A stretch of 64,000 nucleotides of DNA from Microcaldota archaeon (lineage in GTDB: Archaea > Micrarchaeota > Micrarchaeia > Micrarchaeales > Micrarchaeaceae): contig JAJYEJ010000001.1 of assembly GCA_021785805.1 (NCBI GenBank), forward strand, positions 4,317 through 68,316, written 5' to 3'. The notes below the pieces were generated by a model. That model made no database searches. It was not told the DNA's origin and was given only the letters and a program-made list of their open reading frames with translations. Positions 52,690-60,390 of this stretch are shown one piece after another (position 1 is the first letter of the stretch; every line of letters begins with the position of its first letter). Made by a program: the position numbers and the translations under genes.

Positions 52690-53421
52690 TCAAGCGGGTT
52701 CAGTTTTGGTGGCCTGCTTCGTCTCATTTTGGTTTTTGAATTGTTGCCTGGCTTCTTTTGGAACTTTTGGCCAGTGGAGTTTTTCTAAAATGTGGCTCGC
52801 TTTCGCTTTAAAAATCGGATTCAAGTCAAAGTCTTGTTTTGTCGCCAAAATTCCTAGCGTCGTGCAGAAGAATACAACGATATTTGCCCCATGTTCTTTT
52901 AATAGGTCAAATACTACCTGCGTAGTGGCCCCACTAGTCGTTGCATTGTCAAAAACAAGAATATTTTTGCCTGTGAGCTCTCTAGTAACGTCTAAAGAGT
53001 CTTTAATGTTTAGAATCCTCTCTTCCTTTGTTTTAATCCCATGCTGCGCCGCTGTAGTCCGTATGCGTTTTATTGTGTTCGTATCTACAGGCACATGAGT
53101 TTTTTCGCCAAATGTTGTAGCGAGCGAAATCATATTTTGATTGATTGTGTCCTTTTCATGTTTCGGTATCACACAGATAAGGTCAAAACTTATGTCATCT
53201 TTGAATCGTTCAACATAGAGGTTATAAAAACGATTTAAAAAATAGTCTGAATCATTTCCGTATTTGTAGAAGTACACCGCTCTTTTGGTGAAAGGATCAT
53301 CTACTGTACTCTTTGGCACATGGTGCCCAAGTCCAAAAACAGGAACAACTTTGTTGCAGTGCTTACATTTTTGGCCTCTGTAGTACGAGTATTCGTATCC
53401 GGGTTCTATCTTGTTCATCAT
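52690..53421 (-). CDS. ComF-like phosphoribosyltransferase
   Basis: A 243-residue protein. An N-terminal zinc knuckle (CKHC near residue 19) is followed by a PRTase fold whose PRPP loop reads ILVFDNATTSGATT (usual DDVxTTGAT). The ERFKDDISFDLICVIPKH strand and the IKRIRTTAAQHGIKTKEER segment, as in ComF proteins, are present. It lacks a nucleobase hood I recognise, so the acceptor is unknown. ComF proteins take part in DNA uptake in bacteria. Here it diverges from a DprA-like gene in the mobile element. Confidence 0.85.
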   Translation of the reverse strand: MMNKIEPGYEYSYYRGQKCKHCNKVVPVFGLGHHVPKSTVDDPFTKRAVYFYKYGNDSDYFLNRFYNLYVERFKDDISFDLICVIPKHEKDTINQNMISLATTFGEKTHVPVDTNTIKRIRTTAAQHGIKTKEERILNIKDSLDVTRELTGKNILVFDNATTSGATTQVVFDLLKEHGANIVVFFCTTLGILATKQDFDLNPIFKAKASHILEKLHWPKVPKEARQQFKNQNETKQATKTEPA

Positions 53422-53517
53422 CCCTACCTACTATACATCTTTTTTGGTCGCCCATCATCCTCGCCTATCGCCTTCTACTTAATGCTTAGGGGAACAAGTA
53501 TTTAAAGATTTCCTTCT

Positions 53518-53549
53518 ACAATATATTGTGTTTTATGCAATATATTGCA
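53518..53549. promoter_or_regulatory. Tandem palindromic operator between PRTase and dprA
   Basis: Two sites with the identical core CAATATATTG: a 12-bp palindrome at 53518-53529 and a 14-bp palindrome at 53536-53549, centres 19 bp apart (about two helical turns). They lie downstream of TATTTAAAG (53499-53507), around the expected dprA transcript start. A dimeric repressor bound here would block the gene. The element has no obvious repressor gene. Confidence 0.6.
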
Positions 53550-53587
53550 TTCATGTGTTTAGGTGAATTTGGTGTTGGTGTTGGCTT

Positions 53588-54505
53588 GTGGGCGTAGCGT
53601 GGGAACTATCTGACGAAGAACTCGTTAAATGGCTTAAACTAACCGTTGTCAAAAGTGGCCTTGGCCCGGTTAGAATTCAGAAGCTTTTTACAACCTTTAA
53701 AAATCTAAGCGGCATTTACAACGCAACAAGAGCAGAGTTACTTGATAGCAGGATAGTTAACGAAAAGATAGTTGACAGTTTCGAAAAGCTAAAATCTGCG
53801 AATGATAGTAATTTTTACCAGCTAATCGAAACGTGCCGTGAAAATAACTTTAAGGTTTTTACCTATATAAATAAAGATTATCCGGAAAAGCTCAAAAATA
53901 TCCCATCGCCGCCGCTGACCTTATATCTTTCAGGCGACGAAAAAATAATCAGCAGTTTCCCATCAATTGGGATAGTAGGGACGCGTGAACCATCCAAACA
54001 GGCAAGAGATTTGGCCTACAGCTATAGCAAATCGCTCAGTGATCGTAATATAACCGTAATTAGTGGAGGAGCAATAGGGATTGATACTGCTGCGCATTTT
54101 GGTGTTTTAGACTCTAAATATAAGAAAACAATATGTATTCTAGCATCTGGATTTTTACAGCCTTATCCGCCAGAAAACAAAGAACTTTTTAAAAATATAG
54201 TTGAAGCGGGGGGATTACTTATAAGTGAGAATTCACCAAATTTCCCTGGCACTAAAATATCATTAGTTCAAAGGAACAGAATAACTTCTGGTTTGGCTGA
54301 CGCTATCTTCATAGTTGCTGCAAAGGGGACTGGAGGTGGGCTAGAGCAAGTCAAAATAGCAAGTAAACAGCGCAAACCAATCTTCTGCACAAAACTTAAT
54401 CCTGACATAATACCGAATGAAGGAATAAAGATAGCCATAGAGCAATACAAAGCCATAGAAGTAGAAAATGTTGATCAGCTGGTAAACTACATACACTCTG
54501 ACTGA
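53588..54505 (+). CDS. dprA: DprA/Smf-like DNA-processing protein
   Basis: A 305-residue protein with an N-terminal helical (SAM-like) domain and a Rossmann fold of the DprA/LOG superfamily. The core motifs are GIVGTREPS, SGGAIGIDTAAH, the ILASGFLQPYPPENKELF region, RNRITSGLADAIFIVAAKGTGGGLEQ and ASKQRKPIFC. The bacterial DprA winged-helix tail is absent. Bacterial DprA loads RecA on incoming single strands. In a mobile element a defence or signalling role is also possible. The start is a GTG at 53588 with GGTG upstream. Confidence 0.9.
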   Translation: MGVAWELSDEELVKWLKLTVVKSGLGPVRIQKLFTTFKNLSGIYNATRAELLDSRIVNEKIVDSFEKLKSANDSNFYQLIETCRENNFKVFTYINKDYPEKLKNIPSPPLTLYLSGDEKIISSFPSIGIVGTREPSKQARDLAYSYSKSLSDRNITVISGGAIGIDTAAHFGVLDSKYKKTICILASGFLQPYPPENKELFKNIVEAGGLLISENSPNFPGTKISLVQRNRITSGLADAIFIVAAKGTGGGLEQVKIASKQRKPIFCTKLNPDIIPNEGIKIAIEQYKAIEVENVDQLVNYIHSD

Positions 54506-54510
54506 TGACT

Positions 54511-54566
54511 GCACAAAACCTCCGACGGAAGCCAAAAATGTCATATTTTTGTCGTCGAGGTTGTGC
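54511..54566 (+). repeat. Related hairpin, copy A
   Basis: An imperfect stem: GCACAA/TTGTGC, an AA bulge, CCTC/GAGG, a one-base bulge, GACG/CGTC, a GAAGC-containing bulge, then CAAAAAT/ATTTTTG closing a short loop. The bulged GAAGCC followed by the A-run is shared with copy B. Confidence 0.6.
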
Positions 54567-54644
54567 ACACAAGGTAAACCACTGCGCAGCTGGCTGCACT
54601 GCACTTACTGCACTCAAACCTTGTTAGAAAAGCCGGTCTGACTG

Positions 54645-54698
54645 CAGTAAAACTCCGTCGAAGCCAAAAAATACCCGATTTTTGTCGACGGAGCACTG
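54645..54698 (+). repeat. Related hairpin, copy B
   Basis: Stem CAGT/ACTG, an AAAA bulge, a perfect 9-bp CTCCGTCGA/TCGACGGAG, an AGC bulge and CAAAAA/TTTTTG. Paired bases differ from copy A on both sides of the stem while the bulge and upper stem are kept, as expected for selected structure. Confidence 0.6.
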
Positions 54699-54939
54699 AC
54701 AACAAGGGAAACGAATGCAGTTTCCGTGTGCAGTCAGTCAGTTCCTCGCCTGCTCCGCAGGCTCGTCCCGTCGCTTTTGCCCCGCCTGAAAGCGACCCAA
54801 GCTTCTTGATGAAACTTCTTTCCAAGAAATTTCCATGGGTGCCCTTAAACTGCTAGTTGGCTAGCTTAAACGAGCGTTGGCGAGAACGGAACCGCCCCTC
54901 ACGTTGGTGAGGGCTGCGGTGGAGTAAAGGGCAGAGATT

Positions 54940-56694
54940 TTATGTTAAAATAGAGAGAAAAGCAGCAATTACGGTTCTTTTTCTTTCTGTTATGAATGTT
55001 GTAAAATCATCATTCAAAAGAGCATCGAAGGCAGAAGACGATATAAGATGAGTCTCTAACCTATCACGCATTTGTCTTTCTGTGAGCCCAAATTCACGCA
55101 TAATCTCATTAATGTATTGTGATGGTTTCTTTGCTCGGATGTAATTTCTGTTTGTGTCAGCATCCAGCAGTGTCATATTAAGGATTGAATTGATTTGGTC
55201 ATCAGATGCTCCGAACTCTCGCGCTCTGGACTCTGGGAAAATATGATGTGCATCTATTGTGTTAAATGTCGTTATTGTATTCTGCACAAAATCTCGACCG
55301 CCTTTTAAGGCTATTAGACATAGGATGCCTTTGTAGAGTGCATCGGATCCAGTAACTAATTGTTCTAAAGTAATCACGTTGGGATTCGCTAGATTCGCTT
55401 TAGCCTCTATAACAACTTGTGGGAGACTGCTGTTATCGGTAAACCATCTATTAACTGCGTTATAATCGATATATGTTTGTGTATCTGTTGAGCCTGCGTA
55501 TGCATGTGTTATTATTGCCGACCAGTACCATTTTATAATCTTTTTGTTCATTTCAGCTCTTGCTCTTCCTTTTGCTTTGGAGAAAAGAGCCGCTAGTATC
55601 GGTAATGATTGCCTAAACGGAACAAGATTTCTAGTTAGAACACCAAACCCGTCATTAACGCTACGGGTTTCTTTCAACATTTTGAGCATAGACTCAGTGT
55701 CTCCTACTGCTGCAGTCCAGTCAGTTTCAAATTTTCTTGAAGATAAATCAAGAAGTTCATCACTTTTAACGGGCTTGCCTCTTTTAAGAGCTAAAGTTTG
55801 AACAATGTACAATGGAAACCTATCATTTCCTTCGCTAAATTCCTTTATCAGAGCATTGTTCCTAGCAGAAGTCTTCCATAATTCGCGAGGTTTTATATTA
55901 TGTTTTATCATACGAGCGTTTAACAAATCAAACGTCGTCAGATCAAGTCCCATAGTATTGAGTTTCTCAAATATTTTTGCAACATTACCTATGCTGATTT
56001 CGGAAGGTAGTTTTATTATGGGAATTTCGAAATCTTTGAGCAGAAACTCAAGATGTTTCGAAACAGAATCAGAAAGCTTGTTTGCGTTTTCAGGAGTAGA
56101 ATGTTCTACCGTCTTTAAAAATGCTTCGAAATCATAACACCATCGACTTACTGTTTCCAGTTCTTTGAGTGGGAATGTTCGTGTAGCAAATTGATTTTGT
56201 TTGTCATTAAGATTTTTTCTTGTTATCTCATCATCAGTATAAGAAACAACTAATTTTTCATCCTCTACCTTTGCTTTTCCATCGAGTTTTAACATTTCTT
56301 TAATGTCGATAAAGAACCTTATCGGTTTTTTCATGCCCCATAACGGTATGTTCGGAGCTTTTATAACATAATAAAGTGCCGATACTCTTTGCTGTCCATC
56401 TAAAATCAAATATCTTGGGTTTGTTGGCAATCGCGTTCCATATATTGGTCCGAAGGCCATATCAGTAGTTCTATCAATAGACCAGAATAACAAAGAACCA
56501 ATATAGTAGCCTCGTAGCATTGAGACTAGAAGGTCAGTAACATTAGATCTTCGCCACTCAAATTCTCTTTGAAATTCAGGAATGCCCAAATCATCGTTTT
56601 CTATATAAGCCAGAATGTCTTTGACTCTTTTTTTCTCGGGTTCTTCCAATCTCATTAATGTACTTGGTGTTATTCCTGGCATATAGACCGCCAC
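54940..56694 (-). CDS. GmrSD-like nuclease (DUF262 plus DUF1524)
   Basis: A 584-residue protein joining the two parts of type IV GmrSD-type enzymes. The N-terminal DUF262 domain, ParB-like NTPase/DNA-sensing, has IPEFQREFEWRRS and DGQQR at residues 99-103. The C-terminal DUF1524 HNH-type nuclease has AHHIFPESRAR (HH at 483-484) and NMTLLDADTNRNYI. Family members cut modified phage DNA or act with phosphorothioate systems (SspE). No modification genes lie nearby, so type IV-like attack on foreign modified DNA is the simplest role. GTG start at 56694; ATG at 56682 is an alternative. Confidence 0.9.
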   Translation of the reverse strand: MAVYMPGITPSTLMRLEEPEKKRVKDILAYIENDDLGIPEFQREFEWRRSNVTDLLVSMLRGYYIGSLLFWSIDRTTDMAFGPIYGTRLPTNPRYLILDGQQRVSALYYVIKAPNIPLWGMKKPIRFFIDIKEMLKLDGKAKVEDEKLVVSYTDDEITRKNLNDKQNQFATRTFPLKELETVSRWCYDFEAFLKTVEHSTPENANKLSDSVSKHLEFLLKDFEIPIIKLPSEISIGNVAKIFEKLNTMGLDLTTFDLLNARMIKHNIKPRELWKTSARNNALIKEFSEGNDRFPLYIVQTLALKRGKPVKSDELLDLSSRKFETDWTAAVGDTESMLKMLKETRSVNDGFGVLTRNLVPFRQSLPILAALFSKAKGRARAEMNKKIIKWYWSAIITHAYAGSTDTQTYIDYNAVNRWFTDNSSLPQVVIEAKANLANPNVITLEQLVTGSDALYKGILCLIALKGGRDFVQNTITTFNTIDAHHIFPESRAREFGASDDQINSILNMTLLDADTNRNYIRAKKPSQYINEIMREFGLTERQMRDRLETHLISSSAFDALLNDDFTTFITERKRTVIAAFLSILT

Positions 56695-57500
56695 ATTTGG
56701 ATAAAAATTGTGTTTTGGCTATTTATATGTTTCTCTAAAGTTGTTATTTGTGAATACAAATTCGATTGACCGATATAAATCCTCTTTGTCTTTAGCGATA
56801 TATCGCATCGTAGTTTCCGGTTTGCAATGTCTCGCGAATCTACTCGTCAGAACTACATTACCATTCGTCGATTTAGCAAATTTAGTAACCGCATAGTGGC
56901 GCAGACTATGTGTCGTTAATCTATGTAAAGCACGTTCTTTCTTATTCGGATAACTTTCTTCTGAATAGCCGTATATTGCATTGAGTCCAGCCTTCTGTAC
57001 CGTTTCTCTGAATACCTTTCTAACATAGTTCTGTTCTATGTACTGCTGTCTGTTGTGGTTATTGTCGTTCTCTTTGAAGAAGATATGTCCATCCGCTGCC
57101 TTTATCCCATCAGTATTCTTGTTGATAAACTCTATCGTATCTCTAAAGAGATCCACAGGTATCAACAAAGAATCCAATTTTCTTGACTTTTCGCTCATTA
57201 TCGTCAGTTCCCTCTTCTCGAAGTCGATGTTGCTTACGTGCAACTTTGTGGCTTCTCCGATTCTGAGGCCCAGAAACGCCTGGAACTTGAAAAGAAGCCT
57301 GAACTTGTCGTTCTTCACGTTTCTGAGGAAATGCTGCAGCTCCATTTCCGTAAAACCCTTGTTTATGGTTCCATACTTTGTCTCTCTCGGCCTCCTGAAC
57401 CTTCTTTCATAATTTTCTCTCAAGGTCTTTCTCAGCTGCTCAATCTGCCCTTTCGAGAACTGCCTGCTTGATGCGTCTACTTGCTCTAAAACCCTTCCGA

Positions 57501-57518
57501 AATCGAACCCGACATTCC
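57501..57518 (-). repeat. 18-bp direct repeat, copy 2
   Basis: Identical to 52642-52659, inside the int(C) coding frame (residues GNVGFD), 15 bp from the attachment core. See copy 1. Confidence 0.6.
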
Positions 57519-57532
57519 CTCTCTTAAGCTTT

Positions 57533-57567
57533 AGGCGGGCCCGGCGGGATTTGAACCCGCGACCTAC
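57533..57567 (-). repeat. Attachment site copy within tRNA-Arg
   Basis: The 35 bp shared with 52543-52577. It includes the 3' exon of the tRNA from the variable loop to just past the discriminator, so the host tRNA stays intact after insertion. Confidence 0.93.
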
Positions 57568-57648
57568 AGCTTTCTCCTTCTTTTGATTAAACCTTTTTCA
57601 AAAGTTCATTAGAAGGCTGCCGCTCTATCCAAGCTGAGCTACGAGCCC
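57536..57648 (-). tRNA. tRNA-Arg (UCU) with intron, integration target
   Basis: Full cloverleaf: acceptor GGGCTCG/CGGGCCC (one G-U), D-arm, anticodon loop CTTCTAA with anticodon UCU, variable loop AGGTC, T-arm GCGGG-TTCAAAT-CCCGC, discriminator G, no encoded CCA. A 38-nt intron (57572-57609) follows base 37, the canonical archaeal position, and needs the splicing endonuclease plus RtcB. A TATA element (AATAAATATATT on the minus strand, near 57675-57686) lies about 30 bp upstream. Confidence 0.96.
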
Positions 57649-57684
57649 ATATGCATGACAGTATATTCATTGGCAATATATTTA

Positions 57685-57909
57685 TTATGCGGTGTCTGCC
57701 ACTCTGGGCTTCGCACAAACATATTTATTGATAGCCGATTCTAATACCTTCAACTGTACAGTGATAGAGTGGCAAATTATTCTTTTTAGGTCTTCATACA
57801 GAGGGCCAAACCAGAGGCCATAGACTGGCAGAACTTCATAAATTCCGTGTTCCAGTTCGACATGGACTTTTCGCTTGAGATAGAGTTCGGTTCCGAGGTG
57901 AGCTTCCAT
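57685..57909 (-). CDS. Short hypothetical ORF
   Basis: 74 codons with an ATG start; mixed alpha/beta (KVHVELEHGIYEVLPVYGLWFGPLYEDLKRIICHS). No family recognised. It ends where the tRNA-Arg promoter begins and lies downstream of a truncated transporter gene. It could be a real small gene or part of decayed sequence beside the insertion hot spot. Confidence 0.4.
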   Translation of the reverse strand: MEAHLGTELYLKRKVHVELEHGIYEVLPVYGLWFGPLYEDLKRIICHSITVQLKVLESAINKYVCAKPRVADTA

Positions 57910-57963
57910 CTCAACTCGAGAAAGGACCTTTCGCCACTTGCAACGAAGATCCTTCCTTTCGTG

Positions 57964-58293
57964 TTAAGGGCTGAGGATAGGAGCCCATGAATTGCTCACT
58001 GCGGAGAATATCGCTATGTGCCCCTTCTTCGTACTCTGATAGTAAGCGACAGTCGCAAGGACTACCAAGAAGCCGGTTATCAGGCCGAGTATCCAGTCGT
58101 ATGCCGATATTGGCGCTGGCTTGTACAGAAACGCGAAGAACACCACTGCTATCATCACAAGTGCGAGTATCCTTGTGAGCATGACGGTCTCAAGGCTGCC
58201 TATCTTCCTCGATGTAAGCGGACCCCAGTATGATGTCAAGCCCCAGGCTAGCATGGATATTATGCCGTATATCAGGGCAGATGCGAAAGGCAT
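57964..58293 (-). pseudogene. Truncated EamA/DMT-type transporter
   Basis: 109 codons covering the first EamA half: about four helices with IYGIISMLAWGLTSYWGPLTSRKIGS at the start and YYQSTKKGHIAIFSAVSNSW at the end. Full-length proteins have two such halves (about ten helices, near 290 residues). Here the frame stops right after the first half, and no second half is found downstream. A functional half-size form that dimerises is possible but less likely. It lies next to the tRNA-Arg integration site. Confidence 0.6.
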
Positions 58294-58331
58294 GAGCCTA
58301 TTTATAGGCGAATATTATTAAGTTGGTGTCC

Positions 58332-59165
58332 TCATGTCCTGATGAAGCCTATCCCTGCGCCGGATTGGGGTTTGCGGACGTTAATCTTAAAGAAGCGCTT
58401 CGTGTTCATAGTAAGGACCTCCGCTGCCCGCTCCACGCTTATCATCTTTGCTTCGGCTATCATGTGGACCGATAGCTCCACGCTCTTCGGCGTAGGCCCT
58501 ACCGCAGGGCTGTCGCTCTCCACCATAAGGTTGTCTATTGATACCTCCTTCATGATGCGGGACCGCTTGCTGGAGGTTATCGGAGGTATCGATATCATGT
58601 AGCCGAGCCTCTCGGCCTCCTTTGCCTGCTGCACATTGCCCTCGAAGAAGTGGAGGTGGACCTTCTGTGCGTCTTTTGCCTTTAGCGTTTCCATTACGTC
58701 GTCAAGCGAATCTCTCGAATGGACGCTGACCGGCAGCTTCAGCTCTGTCGCAAGATCGATGAACCTTTCGAATACAGTCCTCTGCTTTGCCACCAGATTG
58801 AAGTCTTTCGCATGGAGATAGTCCAGGCCTATCTCCCCTATGGATACCACCCTCGACCTGTTGTCCCTTATGAGCTTGATGTTATTCTCTATCTCGCTGT
58901 CGAGGTCATCATCAGGGGTCTGCACCGCATTCTGCGGATCCATGCCGAGCGCAGGGAATATGTGCTTTCCGTCGCTTATCTCCAGCGTGCGCTTGTTGGT
59001 AGGAAAGCTCACCCCATTCGACACCATGGTCATTATGCCGTGCGCTATCGCATCCTGTATTAGAGACTGGTCCTTTATCGCATCGAGATGGCAGTGTGCG
59101 TCAGCCATCTCATATAGCTGCTTGACATCCTTGACCGCTTTCCCCTCTACGATTTTTGTTGGCAT
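58332..59165 (-). CDS. tatD: TatD-family metal-dependent hydrolase
   Basis: A 277-residue TIM-barrel hydrolase of the TatD DNase group. Metal ligands: ADAHCHLD, the Glu in GEIGLDYL, His in SVHSRD, the HLHFFEG segment and Asp in MVESDSPAVGP. Family members act as Mg-dependent DNases or related hydrolases. The TATA element on the minus strand (near 59190, GGTATATAAACC) places the transcript start at the ATG, so it is probably leaderless. An internal ATG before ADAHCHLD would remove the N-terminal 19 residues. Confidence 0.92.
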   Translation of the reverse strand: MPTKIVEGKAVKDVKQLYEMADAHCHLDAIKDQSLIQDAIAHGIMTMVSNGVSFPTNKRTLEISDGKHIFPALGMDPQNAVQTPDDDLDSEIENNIKLIRDNRSRVVSIGEIGLDYLHAKDFNLVAKQRTVFERFIDLATELKLPVSVHSRDSLDDVMETLKAKDAQKVHLHFFEGNVQQAKEAERLGYMISIPPITSSKRSRIMKEVSIDNLMVESDSPAVGPTPKSVELSVHMIAEAKMISVERAAEVLTMNTKRFFKINVRKPQSGAGIGFIRT

Positions 59166-59264
59166 GCTATCATTCGTGGAAAACCTGGTTTATATACCTT
59201 TCCGAGCCATACCATATTACAAGATGCAGATTACTAGGTCTGCTTGTTCTGATATGGTGATGGG

Positions 59265-60284
59265 ATGCCAAAGAAGAGTTCAGATACGTATGGGTCAATG
59301 TTGAAGATGAACATGCTTTCTATGCTGCTCAATATAATATTGGCCATAGCGGTGGTGGTTCTCGTGCTCGAGATACCGCATATAGGGACAACAGCAGGGA
59401 GCGGCTTGGTCAGCAGTCCAAGCCATAATTCGTCTGTGAACAACACCGGAACAAGCCAGTATTCCGGCACAACGGCGAACATAGACCAGCCATTGAACGC
59501 CACGGAACTCGCCGTGATAAACAATGCACCGCTGAATTATTATGAGACTGCCGGCGAAATGCTGCTTAATGGAACCCTGACAAACCAGGTGGTCCTCGAA
59601 CCGCCAAGCAAGGTCTCCCACTTCTCCCCATATCTGTTTGATGGAAAACCGTCGGTGATCTACGTTGGCGCGCTCTCGTGCATATTCTGCGGAGAGAACA
59701 GGTGGGCCATGGCGCTGGCGCTAGGCAAGTTCGGAACGTTCAACAACCTTTACAAAGGGTATAGCAGCTTTGGCGATGGTGATATACCTACGCTATACTT
59801 TAGCGCCTACAACTATACCACACCAAGCGGTGCAGCATTCGGGAATAGCTACAACAGCAGCCTGATAAACCTGTTCACTGCGGACTATGAGTCCCCCGTT
59901 ACGGCTGGTTTTGAGTTCCCGAGCACCGGCATACCATACTTCGTACAACATGCGCCTAACGCGACATACCGCTCAGCCATGGAGTTTATGAATAGCACGA
60001 ATGAATTCAGCGGTACGCCTTTCTCGTACTGGGGCAATTCCATAGTGAATGGAGCTGATGCGGTAATCTTCGGAAATACGTCGCAAGGCGCAACGCTCCC
60101 GATAGCAGGCATGACTCATGCACAGATATTGCAGCAGTTCAGGAGCTTCAATGACCAGTTCGCCTGGTCCGAATATGCCGCGGCCGATGTATACATAGCG
60201 TATACCTGCCCTTCTGTGAACAACACCGCACAGGTGTGCTCTCTTCCGGCAATACAGACGCTTGAGAGCAGGCTCGGGGTGTAG
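59265..60284 (+). CDS. DUF929 thioredoxin-like exported protein
   Basis: A 339-residue membrane-anchored protein: one N-terminal helix (about 15-38), a Ser/Thr/Asn-rich linker, and a DUF929 domain known mainly from Thermoplasma/Sulfolobus-type archaea. The thioredoxin-like core shows VIYVGALSCIFCGENRWAMALALGKFG (CxxC) and a cis-Pro-like GIPYF. It probably acts outside the membrane in disulfide exchange. The VKOR at 36.2 kb could be its electron acceptor. GGTGATGGG precedes the ATG. Confidence 0.9.
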   Translation: MPKKSSDTYGSMLKMNMLSMLLNIILAIAVVVLVLEIPHIGTTAGSGLVSSPSHNSSVNNTGTSQYSGTTANIDQPLNATELAVINNAPLNYYETAGEMLLNGTLTNQVVLEPPSKVSHFSPYLFDGKPSVIYVGALSCIFCGENRWAMALALGKFGTFNNLYKGYSSFGDGDIPTLYFSAYNYTTPSGAAFGNSYNSSLINLFTADYESPVTAGFEFPSTGIPYFVQHAPNATYRSAMEFMNSTNEFSGTPFSYWGNSIVNGADAVIFGNTSQGATLPIAGMTHAQILQQFRSFNDQFAWSEYAAADVYIAYTCPSVNNTAQVCSLPAIQTLESRLGV

Positions 60285-60390
60285 TCGTTTCCGTCCGCGC
60301 GGCAGAGAGGCTGTGGCCATACGCTAACATGATTAGCCAAGAAACTTTCCAGGCAGCTGGTAGATCAACGAACCAATAACACGTGATGAC

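Larger units (their letters stand above)
54506..54939. other. Non-coding segment with repeated hairpins
   Basis: About 430 bp without a gene. It holds two related long hairpins (54511-54566 and 54645-54698), small hairpins at 54707-54725 (GGAAAC/GTTTCC), 54750-54764 (GCCTGC/GCAGGC) and 54896-54913 (CCCTCAC/GTGAGGG), and tandem CAGT/ACTG steps near 54500 and 54731. Possible roles are a structured RNA, an origin or a regulatory DNA. The base composition is less A/T-rich than the flanking genes. Confidence 0.6.
52543..57567. mobile_element. Integrated SSV-type element at tRNA-Arg, about 5 kb
   Basis: Bounded by identical 35-bp copies of the 3' end of tRNA-Arg(UCU), 4,990 bp apart. The integrase reading frame passes through both copies in the same phase, so joining the copies in a circle restores a 299-residue tyrosine recombinase. 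That is the hallmark of SSV-type integration, where the gene is split on insertion. Genes in order: int N-part, ComF-like PRTase, DprA-like protein, GmrSD-like nuclease, int C-part. The interior is visibly richer in A/T than its surroundings. No replication protein or capsid gene is present. Confidence 0.9.
56719..57567 (-). pseudogene. Integrase C-terminal part, int(C), tyrosine recombinase
   Basis: The frame enters from the tRNA-Arg gene and runs 271 codons past the attachment site. The catalytic domain carries Arg I in LGLRIGEATKL, Arg II in THSLRHYAV (H-x-x-R), the RHCKPETT His segment and the nucleophile Tyr in TMRYIAK. An N-terminal helical core-binding region precedes it. A TTG at 57423 could start a truncated protein in the integrated state, but the full enzyme needs int(N). 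The stop is 25 bp from the nuclease start. Confidence 0.85.

Noticed and set aside
54506..54764. A CRISPR array.
   Set aside because: Only two related units, about 130 bp apart, with internal structure and no constant repeat or unique spacers. No cas genes are in the window.
54511..54825. Minus-strand small ORFs across the non-coding part of the element.
   Set aside because: They follow the hairpin repeats, have odd composition and no ribosome site.
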